64,000 bases of DNA, from positions 116,607 to 180,606 of the forward strand of contig JAOBSW010000755.1 of the NCBI GenBank assembly GCA_026214975.1, given 5' to 3'. A program made the translations under genes and the position numbers. The stretch is from Gentiana macrophylla. Taxonomy: Eukaryota; Streptophyta; Magnoliopsida; Gentianales; Gentianaceae. Positions 46,790 through 57,879 of the stretch are shown one piece after another; the stretch's first letter is position 1; each line of letters opens with the position of its first letter. Below the pieces are notes generated by a model. The model saw only the letters and a program-made list of their open reading frames with translations. It had not been told where the DNA came from and did no database searches.

Positions 46790-46834
46790 AGGTTGCCCCC
46801 TAGTGGCGCTTTTGGTTAATGTCGTTAGCTCGAC
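46790..46834 (-). promoter_or_regulatory. Conserved motif GTCGAGCTAACGAC, copy 1 (element 2)
   Basis: GTCG-AGCTAA-CGAC stem-loop, then ATTAACCAAAAGCGCC and AGGGGGCAACC. It starts 12 bp after the stop of the small basic ORF, close to the pol end. Confidence 0.6.
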
Positions 46835-46845
46835 ACCGTTTAAGC

Positions 46846-47055
46846 TCAGCCTGGATCAGGCCATTTGACTTTTCTGCCAGCCACTACCTCGTCTAGACTT
46901 TGATTAGCAGTTTGGCTACAGAAACAGCACCTAACACATGGGGTAAAACCTTTAATAGCTTTCCAAACACGCTTAAACTTCCCCATGGTTGACTTCTTCA
47001 TTCTCTGAGCCTTCTGATGACGTTTCAGCTGACGCTCCCTCTCATACTCTTCCAT
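46846..47055 (-). CDS. Small basic Cys-containing ORF overlapping the pol end (element 2)
   Basis: ATG at 47055, 69 codons: MEEYERERQLKRHQKAQRMKK, then FKRVWKAIKG and a TPCVRCCFCSQ cluster, ending WPDPG. It overlaps the last ten codons of pol in another frame. The basic N-terminus plus Cys cluster is suggestive of nucleic-acid binding but it is short and unsupported by a homologue here. Alternative: a displaced C-terminal pol frame. Confidence 0.35.
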   Translation of the reverse strand: MEEYERERQLKRHQKAQRMKKSTMGKFKRVWKAIKGFTPCVRCCFCSQTANQSLDEVVAGRKVKWPDPG

Positions 47056-47765
47056 ATCCCAACTACCGCTAGAACTTCTTCAGATTGACCACTACCGTCA
47101 TCCTCTGAAAACAGGTTGGGTGAAAACTCGTCGAATTCCTCAACTGTTGTAGCACCACACCCGAGGATATCGAGGAAACGGACAATCAAAGGCTTCTCCT
47201 TAGGTTCACCTATGTAATGCTTACACCTTTGACCATTCACTCGAAACGGTTGGTCACCATAACCTCGTAGTTTTAGAACGCCTCCAGGAATAATTTAGAG
47301 AATCTCAAAGGGACCGGACCAACGTGTCCTCAACTTTCCAGGAAACAGATGTAGCCTGGAATTGTATAGAAGAACTTGTTCCCCGACTTGGAATTCTCTT
47401 TTCTTAATTTTGGCGTCATGGAGGAGTTTCATCTTATCTTTGCTAATCCTGGCGCTTTCGTAGGCTTGGAGTCTGAATTCATCCAACTCATGCAGCTGCT
47501 GCAGTCGGTGCTTACCACAAGATTGGGAATCAAAGTTCAGAAACTTTGTAGCCCAAGAAGCTCTATGCTCTAACTCGACTGGCAGATGACATGGCTTACC
47601 ATAAACCATTTGATAGGGTGATGTACCCATGGGGGTCTTATAGGCGGTTCTGTATGCCCATAGTACATCATCCAATTTTAAACTCCAGTCCTTTCTATGA
47701 CTGTTAACCGTTTTCTCCAGGATTTTCTTAATGCTTTGGTTGCTTCTTTCAACCTGACCACTAGT
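47025..47765 (-). pseudogene. Integrase C-terminal half of element 2, cut by element 3
   Basis: Begins at [16 protein letters not shown] (the third catalytic acidic residue is the Glu), followed by [35 protein letters not shown] and WSGPFEIL, then a premature TAA at 47295, with the frame continuing to 47025 (GGVLKLRGYGDQPF, GEPKEKPLIVRFLD). Element 3 interrupts it at ACTAGT; CTAGT (47761-47765) should be the TSD. The first two catalytic residues and all upstream pol are missing from the window. Confidence 0.85.
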
Positions 47766-49319
47766 TGTTAAGGGTGATTTTATACGATTTATAAGGCTAT
47801 ATTCTATGTTAATTTCCCCCATATTTGTATGAGTTTGCATAAGAAATGAGTATTTAATGGAGATATTGAGCGAATGATATTTTAAAAGGGTTGATCGCAA
47901 AATAGGTTGTTTTTGGTGTTTTAATTATGTTTTTATGATTATTTGGACATTATTACATTTTTGCGATGTTCTTATGTGCTATAGATACATGGTTGAGGTT
48001 CAAAAGATGATCAAAAGTTGATTAAGTTCGAGCTAATTGATGATATAAGAGATAATGAAGGAATGGGATAGAGATAAAATGAGATAAAGATCAAGAAATC
48101 AGAATTCGTCATAATGGACGAACGTCGAACTTGAATCAAGGCGCGTCCGAGTGGACGGGCGTCTGCAGAGTGAACGCGCCCGTAAGAGGAAAAGTGATTC
48201 GAGAGAGTTTGGGACGCAGGAGTGGACGCCGTGGACGGCGGCGTCGATCATGACTCGGCCCGATTTGAAGTTCATATGAAGAGTGGACGGGCGTTCACCC
48301 ATTCCGGACGGGCGTCCAGCCGCCGCCATGCTGAAACCGACCTAGTTTTCTATATAAAGCAGCGTGTTTTCTCCACAAATATCATATATTCGAACCCTAA
48401 AACCTAGGGGCAGCTGTGCTGCAGTTTTTCTTAGTTTTTACTCAAATTTTATGCTTTTAAACCTCTAGATTAGATCTTTCAATTTATGTATTTTATTCAA
48501 GAAATTCAAGCCTTCAAGAAGATGCAAAGAGGCTAAACCTCTTTGAACAAGCGTTGTGAAGCCGTCCAATTCAACAGTTGATTTCTAGTTCGTGATTATT
48601 TTGTGAGTCCTATTTCAAGTTCGTTTCTTTTATCATGTTTTGTATGTTTTATTGCATGTTTAATCGAAAGATGCTTGCTTTGATGATTGTTTATATGATG
48701 AGAGTCATGTCAACCTTAGATCACCATGATAAAAGATTGGATCGTTGATCTAAATAAAACAAAAGTTATTAGATTGATTTTCTAGATTAGAAATCGAAAG
48801 ATTTCACGCCTAGGTTAGAAAGACGTAATCTTTAACATCGAAAGATAAAAGATTAGAAAACGAGCTTGTCTACGAGAGTAGGAGTTTATGCCTTCGGTTA
48901 GGTGAATCACGACTTGAGTAGAGATCACGAAGTAATCCGAATTAGAATTGAATGTTGATAGGATAGGTGGATCAATAGCTTGTTCGTTCGTTATACTTGA
49001 TTTAATCCCTTGAAACTTGAATTGTTTAGCTTTAGTTTACTTTTTTCTGCACTTTAGTTTAGTTTAGTTTATCGCTTTCAATCTTCCCTAGCATTGGATT
49101 AATCTCCTCTGTCTAGTTACTTTTATGCAATATTTGTTTAGGCTAGCTCTTCGTTTAGGTTAGTTTTCGTGACAATAATTAGTTAAAAACAAAAGCTAGG
49201 GTTCACAACAGTCTAGTTCCCCGTAAGATCGACCCGGCATTAGCCTCCATACTACGATCCTTGCACTTGAGGTTAATCGATTTATTACTTGTTGTTTTGT
49301 ATTGATAAAATCCGGGACA
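47766..49319 (+). repeat. 5' LTR of element 3
   Basis: 1554 bp, TGTTAAGGGTGATTTT to CCGGGACA. A palindrome array (GGACGGGCGTCC type, about 48116-48318) lies directly upstream of a TATA box TCTATATAAAG (48349-48359). The end matches the element 2 LTR end. Confidence 0.9.
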
Positions 49320-49325
49320 AGTTTT

Positions 49326-49343
49326 TGGCGCCGTTGCCGGGGA
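49326..49343 (+). promoter_or_regulatory. Primer binding site, tRNA-Asp type (element 3)
   Basis: TGGCGCCGTTGCCGGGGA, 6 nt after the LTR end. Confidence 0.9.
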
Positions 49344-49559
49344 ACCGGACGGTTGTCTAGTTTCTGTTTTTCTGTTTGTTTTTCCTGTTCTTATTTTGTT
49401 TTAAACTCCTATTTTTAGTTGATAAACGTTAGGTAATTAGTTGATTAAGGTTTTAGCTTAGGGTTTACGGTTCTCTTGTGATTAGTTCTCTTCTTTTCTT
49501 TTCTTCAATCTGTTCTTTTCTGCAAATTTTTCTTTTTTGTTCTTGTTTTTCCGGTTCTA

Positions 49560-49765
49560 AACGGACGCCTGGAAATTGGCCGCCCGCGCATCGGAAAGTC
49601 TTCGCTCTGAACCACTTTTATTCACTTAGACGAGCGCCCATAGGTTTGGACGCCCGCCCAAGGTCGTCTGCCGCGTCTTGAGGCGGCGCTTGGTCCACTA
49701 AACGCCCGTCCGATCTCAATTCCATCCGGACGCCTGTCCAAACTTTTGGACGTCCGTCTGGTACT
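49560..49765 (+). repeat. Palindrome cluster in the element 3 leader
   Basis: Further GGACGCC(C/T)GTCC-type units between the primer site and gag (for example near 49632, 49649, 49700, 49726, 49748), the same motif as in U3. The rest of the leader (49344-49893) is T-rich and non-coding. Confidence 0.6.
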
Positions 49766-49893
49766 TTTTTTTTCTTCAATACTTTTGTTTCCTTTTCTTC
49801 TTTCCCATTCTTTTCTTTAGGCTTTTAATTTTTAGTTTAGGCTTTTACTTCCTTAGCTTTTAGGCTTCGTCCCACTTGTTTTTGGTCCGGTTT

Positions 49894-51385
49894 ATGCAAA
49901 CTCGGAGTCAAAAGGGACCGTTATTATACCCCCTGACCCCGAGCGAACCGTAGTCCGGCCAAACAGGCGGATTTTCCGTTCTGGGGTTTTGGCAGACAGA
50001 GCCGAGCGAGATCTTGAAGATCAACTAGCAAGAGAAATCACTGATTTTGTGATAATGACCGCTAATAATAGACGTACGTTGGCAGACTACGCCATGCCAG
50101 GCGAAGTCAAAGTCAACCCGGCTATTGTTATTCCAGCCATTACTGCGCGAACCTTTGAGTTAAAACCGGGACTTATTCAGATGATGCAGCATGCATCTAT
50201 TTTTCATGGTTACCAATCAGAGAATCCGCATACCCACTTACATACATTCCTAGAGATATGCGGCACTACACGCATCCAAGGAGTAAGTGAGGATGTTATC
50301 AAGCTGAAACTTTTCCCATTTTCTTTGAAGGGGGAGGCTAAAGAGTGGTACACCTCTCTCCCCTCTGAATCTATCACCACCTGGGCTGAACTCGAAAGAG
50401 AATTTCTAAGTCAATACTTTCCGCCTTCAAAGATAGCCCAGTGTTTGAACGACATTTTCACATTCTATCAGAAGGAAAATGAGTCGTTCTTCGAATGTTG
50501 GAAGAGATTCAAGTCTCTTCTCAGAAAATGTCCCCATCTTGGCTTGCCACTGGAAAGGCAAGTCAATACGTTCTTTAGTGGATTGACCGAGCTTACAAAA
50601 GGCATGGTCAATAGCTCTTCTGGTGGGGCATTTCTGAAGAAAACACCGGAAGAGGGATGGGCACTGTTTGAGGACATCGCAAAGTACAACTACGCCCCTT
50701 CTTATCAGGCAATTCAAGCCCCTCCTCCTCCCAAGGTTGAGGAAGTCAATTTGCAAAGTTTGATCGCCATGCTGCAGAAGCAGATGGCACCATCTCCAAT
50801 TCCAAACCCGATAAATCAAACTTCTTCTTTTCCACAGAACCCTCAGGTTCTGTACTGTGAAAATTGCTGTCAGACAGGCCATATGAATGGCCAGTGCCAA
50901 TTTAATCCCCCTGCACCTTATCAAGTGAATGTTGTTCATGATTATGGACAGTACAATCAAGTCACATGTCAGAATTGTGACGAGGTGGGGCACACTTCTA
51001 AATTCTGCCCTATGAACGGACAATATGCGGGAGTGAATGCATTCTATGGCCAGAACAATCAAAGGTTCAATCAGTTTCCTGGCCAGGGCAATTTTCAAAA
51101 CCAAGGGTTTAATCCATCTTCAAATTTCAATCCTAATTCGAATTTTAATTCGAATCAGAATTTCAATAGAAACCCTGGGTTTAATTAGAACCAAAACTCG
51201 AATTTTTCTAATCCTACGCAAAAATTCAATCGAATCGCCTTCCAATCCAAACTCTCAATTTCAAAAGTCGCCCACCACCCTATTCTTCAAATTTCAAAAC
51301 TCTCAAAGCTCCTCCCAATCTAACAATCTTGAAGCCAAGTTAGAGGAGCAAAGCGAGATCAATGAAGAATATCGAGAGACAAATT
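49894..51385 (+). pseudogene. Gag of element 3
   Basis: Athila Gag starts MQTRSQKGPLLYP at ATG 49894; a frameshift near 49930 moves to the long open frame that runs to 51188. Capsid domain: HLHTFLEICGT, LFPFSLKGEAKEWYTSLP, FLSQYFPPSK, FFECWKRFKSLLRKCPH. Two zinc knuckles, CENCCQTGHMNGQC (about 50863-50904) and CQNCDEVGHTSKFC (about 50968-51009), then a Phe/Asn/Gln-rich tail. A stop at 51186 and a frameshift near 51235 lead into the coiled segment NLEAKLEEQSEINEEYRE. Confidence 0.9.
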
Positions 51386-52665
51386 AGGCAACCTGGTGAG
51401 CGGTTAGCTTTAGACCCAGGCGGCAAACCCGATTTCACCGAGAAGAATCCAAAGGGTGGTCAAGTTGCTCAAGCCGACTTGAACAAAGGCCCATGTACTG
51501 ACCTTGTGCCATCAATTCAATACGGTAAAGATGAGGCCAGTGCAATGAATCTGAGGAGCGGTACTCAAGTTAGTGGTCCTTCCCATCCGGAAACCACTAG
51601 CCCCTCCTCGCCATTGATAAGGCGGGAGGGGAAGCCGAGCACCTACCTCCTCCTCAATCGCAAGAGAAAACTCGGTGGCTGATCCCCCGAGAGGTGAAAA
51701 AGCTGGAGATCCTCAAGTGGCTGATCCTCGAAATTTGAAAAAGCAAGCGAAAGTCGAGGAGGATGATCCACGACTACTAAGAAATCTGAAAAAGCATTCG
51801 TTGGAAGGATCTCGGAAAGACAGTAGTGTAAGTGCATCCTCAAAGAAAGTCTTTTACGAAGATGACCTTAAGAAACTTCCATTTCCACCGAGAAAGAGCA
51901 ACATTCCCTTGATTGAGGATAAGAAGTATGAAAAGGTGCTAAACCTTTTAAAAATACTCAGTGAATCTTCCATTATCGATGTCTTGGTCGAGATGCCTAA
52001 GTATACCAAATTTATCAAGGATGTTGTGTCTTCAAAAGAAATTGCTTGAGGCATGGAAAGGCAAATTGGCGAGGATTGTTCCATGATTAATTATGAAAAC
52101 TTACCAATTAAAAGAGGTGACCTGGTAAGTTCAGTACTTACAAAGAGTAATGGGAGGTCTAGTTTTCCCTAATTCTTTGTGCGATCTAGGTGCCTCTATA
52201 AGCCTTATGCCAATGTATGTATGCAAAGCATTTCGGTTTACAAAGCCTTCTAGAACCCACTACTATGAGTTTACAATTTTGATAGATCTTCTAAGAAAGC
52301 TTCGGGATCCTAAAAGACGTTTTGGTTGATTGATAGATTTACCTTTCCAATCGATTGGTATGTTTTAGATATGGAGAAAGATGAAAACGCCCCCCGATTC
52401 TTGGAAGACCTTTCTTATCTATACTAGAGCCCTCATCGATTGCGATGGTGGGCAAGTGACTATCCGAGTTGGTGATCAAGTGGTGAGTTACAATGTCTTA
52501 AAGTCCATTCAAGTACCCTCTGGCCCTCCAACCGGCTTTTCCATTGATTATATGACGGATGATTTCACCAACTATATGGATAAGCAAGTCATGGCTGTAG
52601 AAGCGGAGTATGAGCGATTGGTTGATAATCTGAATACTCATGGTGTGGTAAACTGGACCAATTAG
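51386..52665 (+). pseudogene. Protease region of element 3
   Basis: Linker with AMNLRSGTQV (51540-51570), an acidic/basic stretch, LPFPPRKSN and LVEMPKYTKFIKDV, then the protease core CDLGASISLMP (about 52180-52212), followed by a degraded body and LIDCDGGQVTIRVGDQVVSYNV (52433-52500). Frameshifts near 51670 and 52060 and stops at 52170 and 52326. Inactive. Confidence 0.85.
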
Positions 52666-52668
52666 TAG

Positions 52669-53739
52669 GTGATTTTGAGGAAGAATTGTTGGAAGGAGAA
52701 GCTTTGGCCGTGGGGACCACAGAGTAAACTCAATGATATTGAGTTGAAAAGTGGAGATCTCAAGTCAACTTTAGAAGACCCCATGGATTTGGTGTTGAAG
52801 CCGTTGCCTAAACATCTTAAGTATGTGTTTTTAAGAGAAGGCGACAAGCTTCCATTAATCATATCTGGCAAGCTTTCTCGTATAGAGGAAATGAAACTGA
52901 TCAACGTCTTGAAGAAAAATGAAAAAGCTTTTGGTTGGCAAGTAGGAGATATCGAGAGGAATATCTCTCGACATCTGTATGCACAAGATCAAGACGAATG
53001 AGGGTGTAAAATGTATCGACGACGACCACAGAGGAGGCTCAACCCTCATATGCACGGGAAGTGGTTAAAAAGGAAATCATCAAACTTACGGACATGGGAA
53101 TCATTTATGCCATCACGGATAGTGAATGGGTTTCCCGACTCAAGTAGTTCCCAAGAAAGGTGGAATTACGATTGAAAAGAATGAGAAGGAGAGGAAATTG
53201 CATTAAGACTTGTCATTTGTTACTGAGTCTCAGATCGATTATCGAAAGCTCAATGAGGTAACCATGAAAGATCACTTTCCCTTCCATTCATTGACCGGAT
53301 GCTCGAGCGTCTGGCGGGACACGCGATTCTCATCGCTTTCTAGATGGATATTCGGGATACTTCCAAATACCCATAGATCCGGTGACCAAGAAAAGACCAC
53401 TTTTACCGCCGCTTATGGTACATTCGCTACAGCGAATGCCATTCGGTCTCTGCAATGCCCCTGACTACATTTCAATGATGTATGCTAGCTATCTTTGATG
53501 GGCTTGTAGAAAAGTGTATGGAGATTTTTATGGATGATTTTTCGGTTTTGGTCAATCTTTTGATGATTGCCTTGACAATCTTGATCGGTGTTATCCGGAT
53601 GTGTGGAAAGAACTTAGTACTTAATTGGGAAAAATGCCATTTCATGGTAGATGAAGGAATAGTTCTTGGCCACAAGATCTCAGCCAAAGGTATAGAAGTT
53701 GACAGGGCAAAAGTGGAAGCTATCGAGAAGATGAGCTAT
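52669..53739 (+). pseudogene. Reverse transcriptase of element 3, cut by element 4
   Basis: Visible in shifting frames: LPKHLKYVFL, NEKAFGW, RRRPQRRLNPHM, IDYRKLN (about 53229), FPFH/LPFIDRMLERLAGHA (53278-53330), TAYGT, then the catalytic FMDDFSVL (53527-53550), NLVLNWEKCHFMVDEGIVLGHKIS and VDRAKVEAIEKMSY. It ends where the element 4 LTR begins at 53740. GCTAT (53735-53739) is the left TSD copy. Confidence 0.9.
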
Positions 53740-55493
53740 TGTTGCGGAGATTTTGCATCAATAAAACAAAAGAAAATTTATAACCCTAACTACAATGCAA
53801 AACTAACTCCTAACCGACCAAAACATCGGGTTGTTGCTAGTAAAGCGTAATGAGTAAGGGGTCGAACCTCAGGGAAAAGGTATGTAGAATCTAATCTAAT
53901 TAATCCTCTCAATTGCTACTCAAAAAACGAAAAGCAAAAACATAAAAACATAAAAACATAAAGAACAATCAAAATAAATCTAACCTAGGAAACAAAATAA
54001 ACAATCTAAACTAAGGGACATGGAAACAACCAATATACAAACCTATGTGATCTCAATCCTAGTTCAATTCATGATTTTAATTCAAGTTGTGGTTTCACCT
54101 TTTCACGAGATATAAATCCCTAATTTCTTAGTGAATTTGTATTCTCAAGCTATGAATCCCTAATTCCTCAGTGAATTCAATTATCGATCTCTCCTCTTCC
54201 GAATGTTGAGAACGATTTCCATACAAAACTAAGGTTTAGATTCAAGTTAACTTCCGTATTTTAGAACCTAACAACCTAGATAATTAATCGATAATTTGTC
54301 ATCATTAACGACTAAAAATCCTATCTTTCTATGGTGATCTAGTTTACGCAACTCTCGTATGTTGTAACCAATCAATTAGTAAACAAATCTCTCGATATGA
54401 GTTCACATAATAGCATCATAAACATAGAACGCGATACAAAATAAATTAAAGCTCATGGAAATAAATAAGGATGAATTAATTAAACGAATACACTCACATA
54501 GTTTTGGTACATTGGATGAACTCCACGGATCAACAACGAAATAAACGGAAAAAACTACATCTAATCTAACCCGGATCACCCGAGCACAAGGCTCGGGTGA
54601 CCGCCTGGAAGCCTCAAAAGCTGCCGAGAAGTGCCGCCTGCACTGCGTGAATTACGGTCTTTGAATAATAATGTGTATTATTAGGGTTGACAAGTCTGCT
54701 TTGTATTTATAGATGTTAAAGGCGGTTGCTACTGATGGAATATGCGGCTGGAAAATAAATCCTTGTTTAATTAGGATTTTACATTATGTCAATTTGTAGC
54801 AATTGTGGTCCGACGCTAGTTCAAGTCCGGACTCAAACTTCTAAAATTTATATCTTGAGTTGTAGACCTCCAAAAATTATGATCCGAATGTCATAATTAA
54901 GCCCTCGGAAAACTCTACAACTTTCATTAAGGACTCTTCTTCAGAAAACGCCTTTTTGATTAGCCCGTCGTATTACGAGTATATTTCGGGATTTTCCACT
55001 TTTTCAGCAACAGCATCCAAACTTGTAACGCTCATATCTCGGGCATCGTAAGTCGGAATGAAGTGATTAAAAATCCTGTAGAATCCTCTCTTCAAGCACT
55101 ACAACTCTTCTCTTGAGGTCGAGAGTCAAATCAGTGTATATCATATCAAGAACTGCATCGGAAGTTCGGCTGCTTGAAAGCTTCATTCCAAGCTTTATCT
55201 CCATCTTCCTTCCATTTCACTTCTCTTCCATGCAAAACCTCATCATTTAATCCTCTTGCATGCCAAAATATGTATCTATAACATAGGAAAATATACCAAA
55301 GCGTAACACAATCCCAAAATAACATAAAATCACAATTTAAGCACATAAATCGTTACATTTTGCAATTAACCTATTAAAAACACTATTTACTCAATTAATC
55401 GATTATAAGCTCGATTTCTATGAAAAACATCCATATACGGGGGAAATTGATGTAAAATATATCAGTAAAAACACTATAATTTGACACCGAACA
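53740..55493 (-). repeat. 3' LTR of element 4
   Basis: 1754 bp, TGTTCGGTGTCAAATT at 55493 to CTCCGCAACA at 53740. A TATA-like CTATAAATAC lies near 54702. One inverted pair (CACCCGAGC..GCTCGGGTGA, 54577-54602) but no palindrome array as in elements 1-3. Confidence 0.85.
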
Positions 55494-55495
55494 AC

Positions 55496-55533
55496 ACCCC
55501 CACGCTTAAACTTTTGCTCGCCCTCTAGTAAAA
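55496..55533 (-). promoter_or_regulatory. Polypurine tract + hairpin (element 4, LTR-proximal)
   Basis: Minus strand: TTTTACTAG-AGGG-CGAGCAAAA (imperfect arms), then TTTAAGCGTGGGGGTG adjoining the LTR. Confidence 0.55.
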
Positions 55534-56521
55534 CAAAACAAGAACATACCATCAAGAATCCACATAACTCGACACGAGATATAGTCAAAATCATGACAAG
55601 CTAGTATTCAGCAAATCGACCTCACTCGGTGATGTGTGTGCAGAACCTACTAAACTTCCACCGATCTCTCTTGATATAATACATCAAGCACTAACAGATT
55701 ATCCGGTCAACTAAACGAAAACTTCATTCTATCTACAAGACTTTACCTAACAAAACTAATTACCAAGAACATAGTAACTAACTCACAACTAAATTCCTTT
55801 ACTTAGTACCAAGAAAATACCTTTCGGTCTCTACTGGGTTTAGATCAACTTGACTTAGAATTCCAAAAAACTTATATTTTATATTTCCTATCGTCGCGCC
55901 TCAAAAGTATAACACACTCCCCTACATTAGAGGCAATCACCCCGAGATCACTCAATCCCTCATCGTCCAAGGTAAACCACACTCCCCAATTGGGGCAGTA
56001 TCCAAATGGACTCGAGGTGATAGATATAAACAAAATTCCCGCAAAGAAATTTTATTCATTTATTATTTATAGATATATATATTTTTATATTTTTCAAACT
56101 CTTTGGAAACTCTCGGTCAAATATATTTCTAACACATTCAAGACTCTCAAAGTTCTCAAGAACACTAAGGTACTGAGATTCTAACTGTGAGTATAGCACA
56201 AGTTCTTAACTTTCATTAATGCTAAATAAGTGTTATCTGTATCAAGAATTGACTTTCCTTTAACTAACCGGAAACTATTCTATATTTGGCTCTTCATCTA
56301 ATAGGTTCGTGAAATGAAGTTCAAGTGAGTATCGACTTACTAAATCTATTCTTAGAACATGATATGACTACTGATAACAACTAACGGTGCCAGATTATAA
56401 AACTAGCATGCCAGTGAAATGTTACTCAGGACAAAACAAAATTTTTTGAAAATTAAGCACTTTTCATAGAAATACTAAAAATATGAGCAAACGAAAGTAG
56501 ATACATAAATCATCTATCCCT

Positions 56522-56556
56522 TCCCCCACACTTAGATTGCAACTTGTCCTCAAGTT
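56522..56556 (-). promoter_or_regulatory. Polypurine tract + hairpin (element 4, internal)
   Basis: Minus strand: perfect arms AACTTG/CAAGTT (56541-56546, 56551-56556), loop AGGA, then CTAAGTGTGGGGGAAG. About 1 kb from the LTR-proximal copy; 55534-56521 is non-coding. Confidence 0.6.
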
Positions 56557-57018
56557 ATACAGTAAATAATAAATTAGAGAACTTAGTCGATTGGATTTGG
56601 CAGTGCGGAGGAACCAACAAGAACCAGGATTGCTTGCATAGCTCAAGAGACTGTGGAGCATCACAGACAAATCGAATACATCTTTAAAGTGCACAATAGC
56701 TATAGAAAGTATCCTGCAGACTTGATTAGCAAAAAGAGTCTTCGGGGAAAAGAAAAGATTACATATATAAAGCACATGAAGAAAAGGATCATAGAGATTT
56801 TTCAACTTAAGCTCAACTAAAGATTGAATACTATACATGAAATACTACAAAGTCGTAGGCTAGGTGCAACTATATGAAAATATACTACAATGCAATCTAC
56901 ATGATATGCAATCCGAAAAATAAAATAAATAAATAAATAAATTACGATTGGCTCAGCCGAGCGAGTTTGGAGGACAACCCTACAGTGACTACGGCCTATG
57001 CAGAAACTAAATAAAAAC

Positions 57019-57544
57019 GAGGTAGTATTACGGAAACCGACAGTTAACTACGCTCAAGAAAAATAAAAGAAAAATAGAAAAACAATGCAACTAGATGATA
57101 TGCAGCTAAATGATATGCATCTAAGTGATATGCAATAATAAAAGAAAATAAAAAAAAGAAAACTAGCCTACTCATTTGCAACATGACACGTATATAATAA
57201 ACGTCTACCAAATAATGACAGGTTACGATAAACGACAGTACTGTTCATTACATGCAGTGTAGACGCGCTTTAAGACTCGTCAAAGGTGATAGCATTATGG
57301 GAAACCAACAGTTAGCTATTCTAAACAGATATAACTCATAAGATGCAATGGTAGCATTATGAAAACCGACAGTTACTACCCATATGAGTTATAAAAACAA
57401 AGGAAGCACGTAAGTCTTAAAAGCTAACAAGATTCATCATAACGATATGTAGCATACGGAAACCGACATTAGCCACTAATTAACAATCAGACCAGTTATA
57501 GCATACGAGAACCGGCAAGTAACTATAACTTGCATAGATGAATC
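57019..57544. repeat. Array of six hairpins with a conserved loop and different stems
   Basis: Six units share a loop close to ATTACGGAAACCGACAGTTA, each framed by a different self-complementary stem: GTAGT/ACTAC (57022-57051), AATGACAG/CTGTTCATT (57214-57249), ATAGC/GCTAT (57289-57319), GGTAG/CTACC inside ATAACTCATA/TATGAGTTAT (57331-57392), GTAGC/GCCAC (57449-57476, one mismatch), AGTTATAG/CTATAACT (57494-57530). Outer arms also pair: GCTTTAAGACT with AGTCTTAAAAGC (57267, 57413) around units 3-4, and GATTCATC with GATGAATC (57431, 57537) around units 5-6. Function unknown. Confidence 0.75.
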
Positions 57545-57724
57545 ATGCATATAAAAATTAATCGGTTATTTAACATGGATTCGTAGATGGAAAGGTAAAA
57601 CATATAAGTTCGTGACATCTACGTAAAAGAGATAGCCACGTAAGCTCGTATGAAAAATCCACATCAAATAAAAGCATTGAAAATAAAATCAAGAAATTTA
57701 GAACTGGATGAACCCCGGACTAAC

Positions 57725-57875
57725 GTTCACTTAGCGCTCGAATCGACGGGCGTTCCACCTGCGTGACGCCTAAATCGCTTTGAAACCGACCGGACGGGCG
57801 TCGTAAAGTATAGACGCCGCCTGGTGCGGTCCTCTAAATCGAGCAGATTGAAAATATTTGAACGGACGAGCGCCC
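57725..57875. repeat. Palindrome cluster in the element 4 interior
   Basis: Several (A)CGGGCGTC / GACGCC / GAGCGCCC units (57745, 57790, 57813, 57865), resembling the arrays of elements 2 and 3. More GACGCTC units resume at 59296-59345 beyond the inserted LTR, so the cluster was split by it. Confidence 0.5.
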
Positions 57876-57879
57876 ATCC

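Larger units (their letters stand above)
35718..47765 (-). mobile_element. Element 2: Athila-like LTR retrotransposon (5' part missing)
   Basis: Minus-strand order from the cut: integrase C-terminal half (47765-47025), small basic ORF, GTCG..CGAC motif, small acidic ORF, second GTCG..CGAC motif, palindrome array with TATA, intact env-like ORF (45238-43763), two hairpin + polypurine modules, 3' LTR (42258-35718, itself split by copia C). GTCAA at 35713-35717 is the left TSD copy in element 1. It is cut at 47765 by element 3. Confidence 0.9.
47766..53739 (+). mobile_element. Element 3: Athila-like LTR retrotransposon (3' part missing)
   Basis: Plus-strand order: 5' LTR, primer site, palindrome-rich leader, gag, protease, RT to EKMSY, where element 4 cuts in. 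Opposite in orientation to element 2, whose integrase it interrupts. Same LTR family as element 2 (TGTTAAGGG start). Coding frames have many stops and shifts. Confidence 0.9.
53740..57879 (-). mobile_element. Element 4: Athila-like element, 3' LTR and 3' region only
   Basis: LTR 53740-55493 on the minus strand, preceded by a polypurine tract, then 2.4 kb of non-coding 3' region with a second hairpin + polypurine module and a six-hairpin array. A further Athila LTR interrupts it at about 57880. No coding domain lies in the visible part. Confidence 0.8.

Noticed and set aside
47295..47900. N-terminal part of the 201-codon integrase ORF (47766-47900)
   Set aside because: Those residues are translated from the antisense of the element 3 LTR; integrase proper starts at 47765.
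49326..49343. tRNA-Asp-like sequence considered as a tRNA gene
   Set aside because: Only the 18-nt 3' complement is present, at an LTR border; it is a primer binding site.
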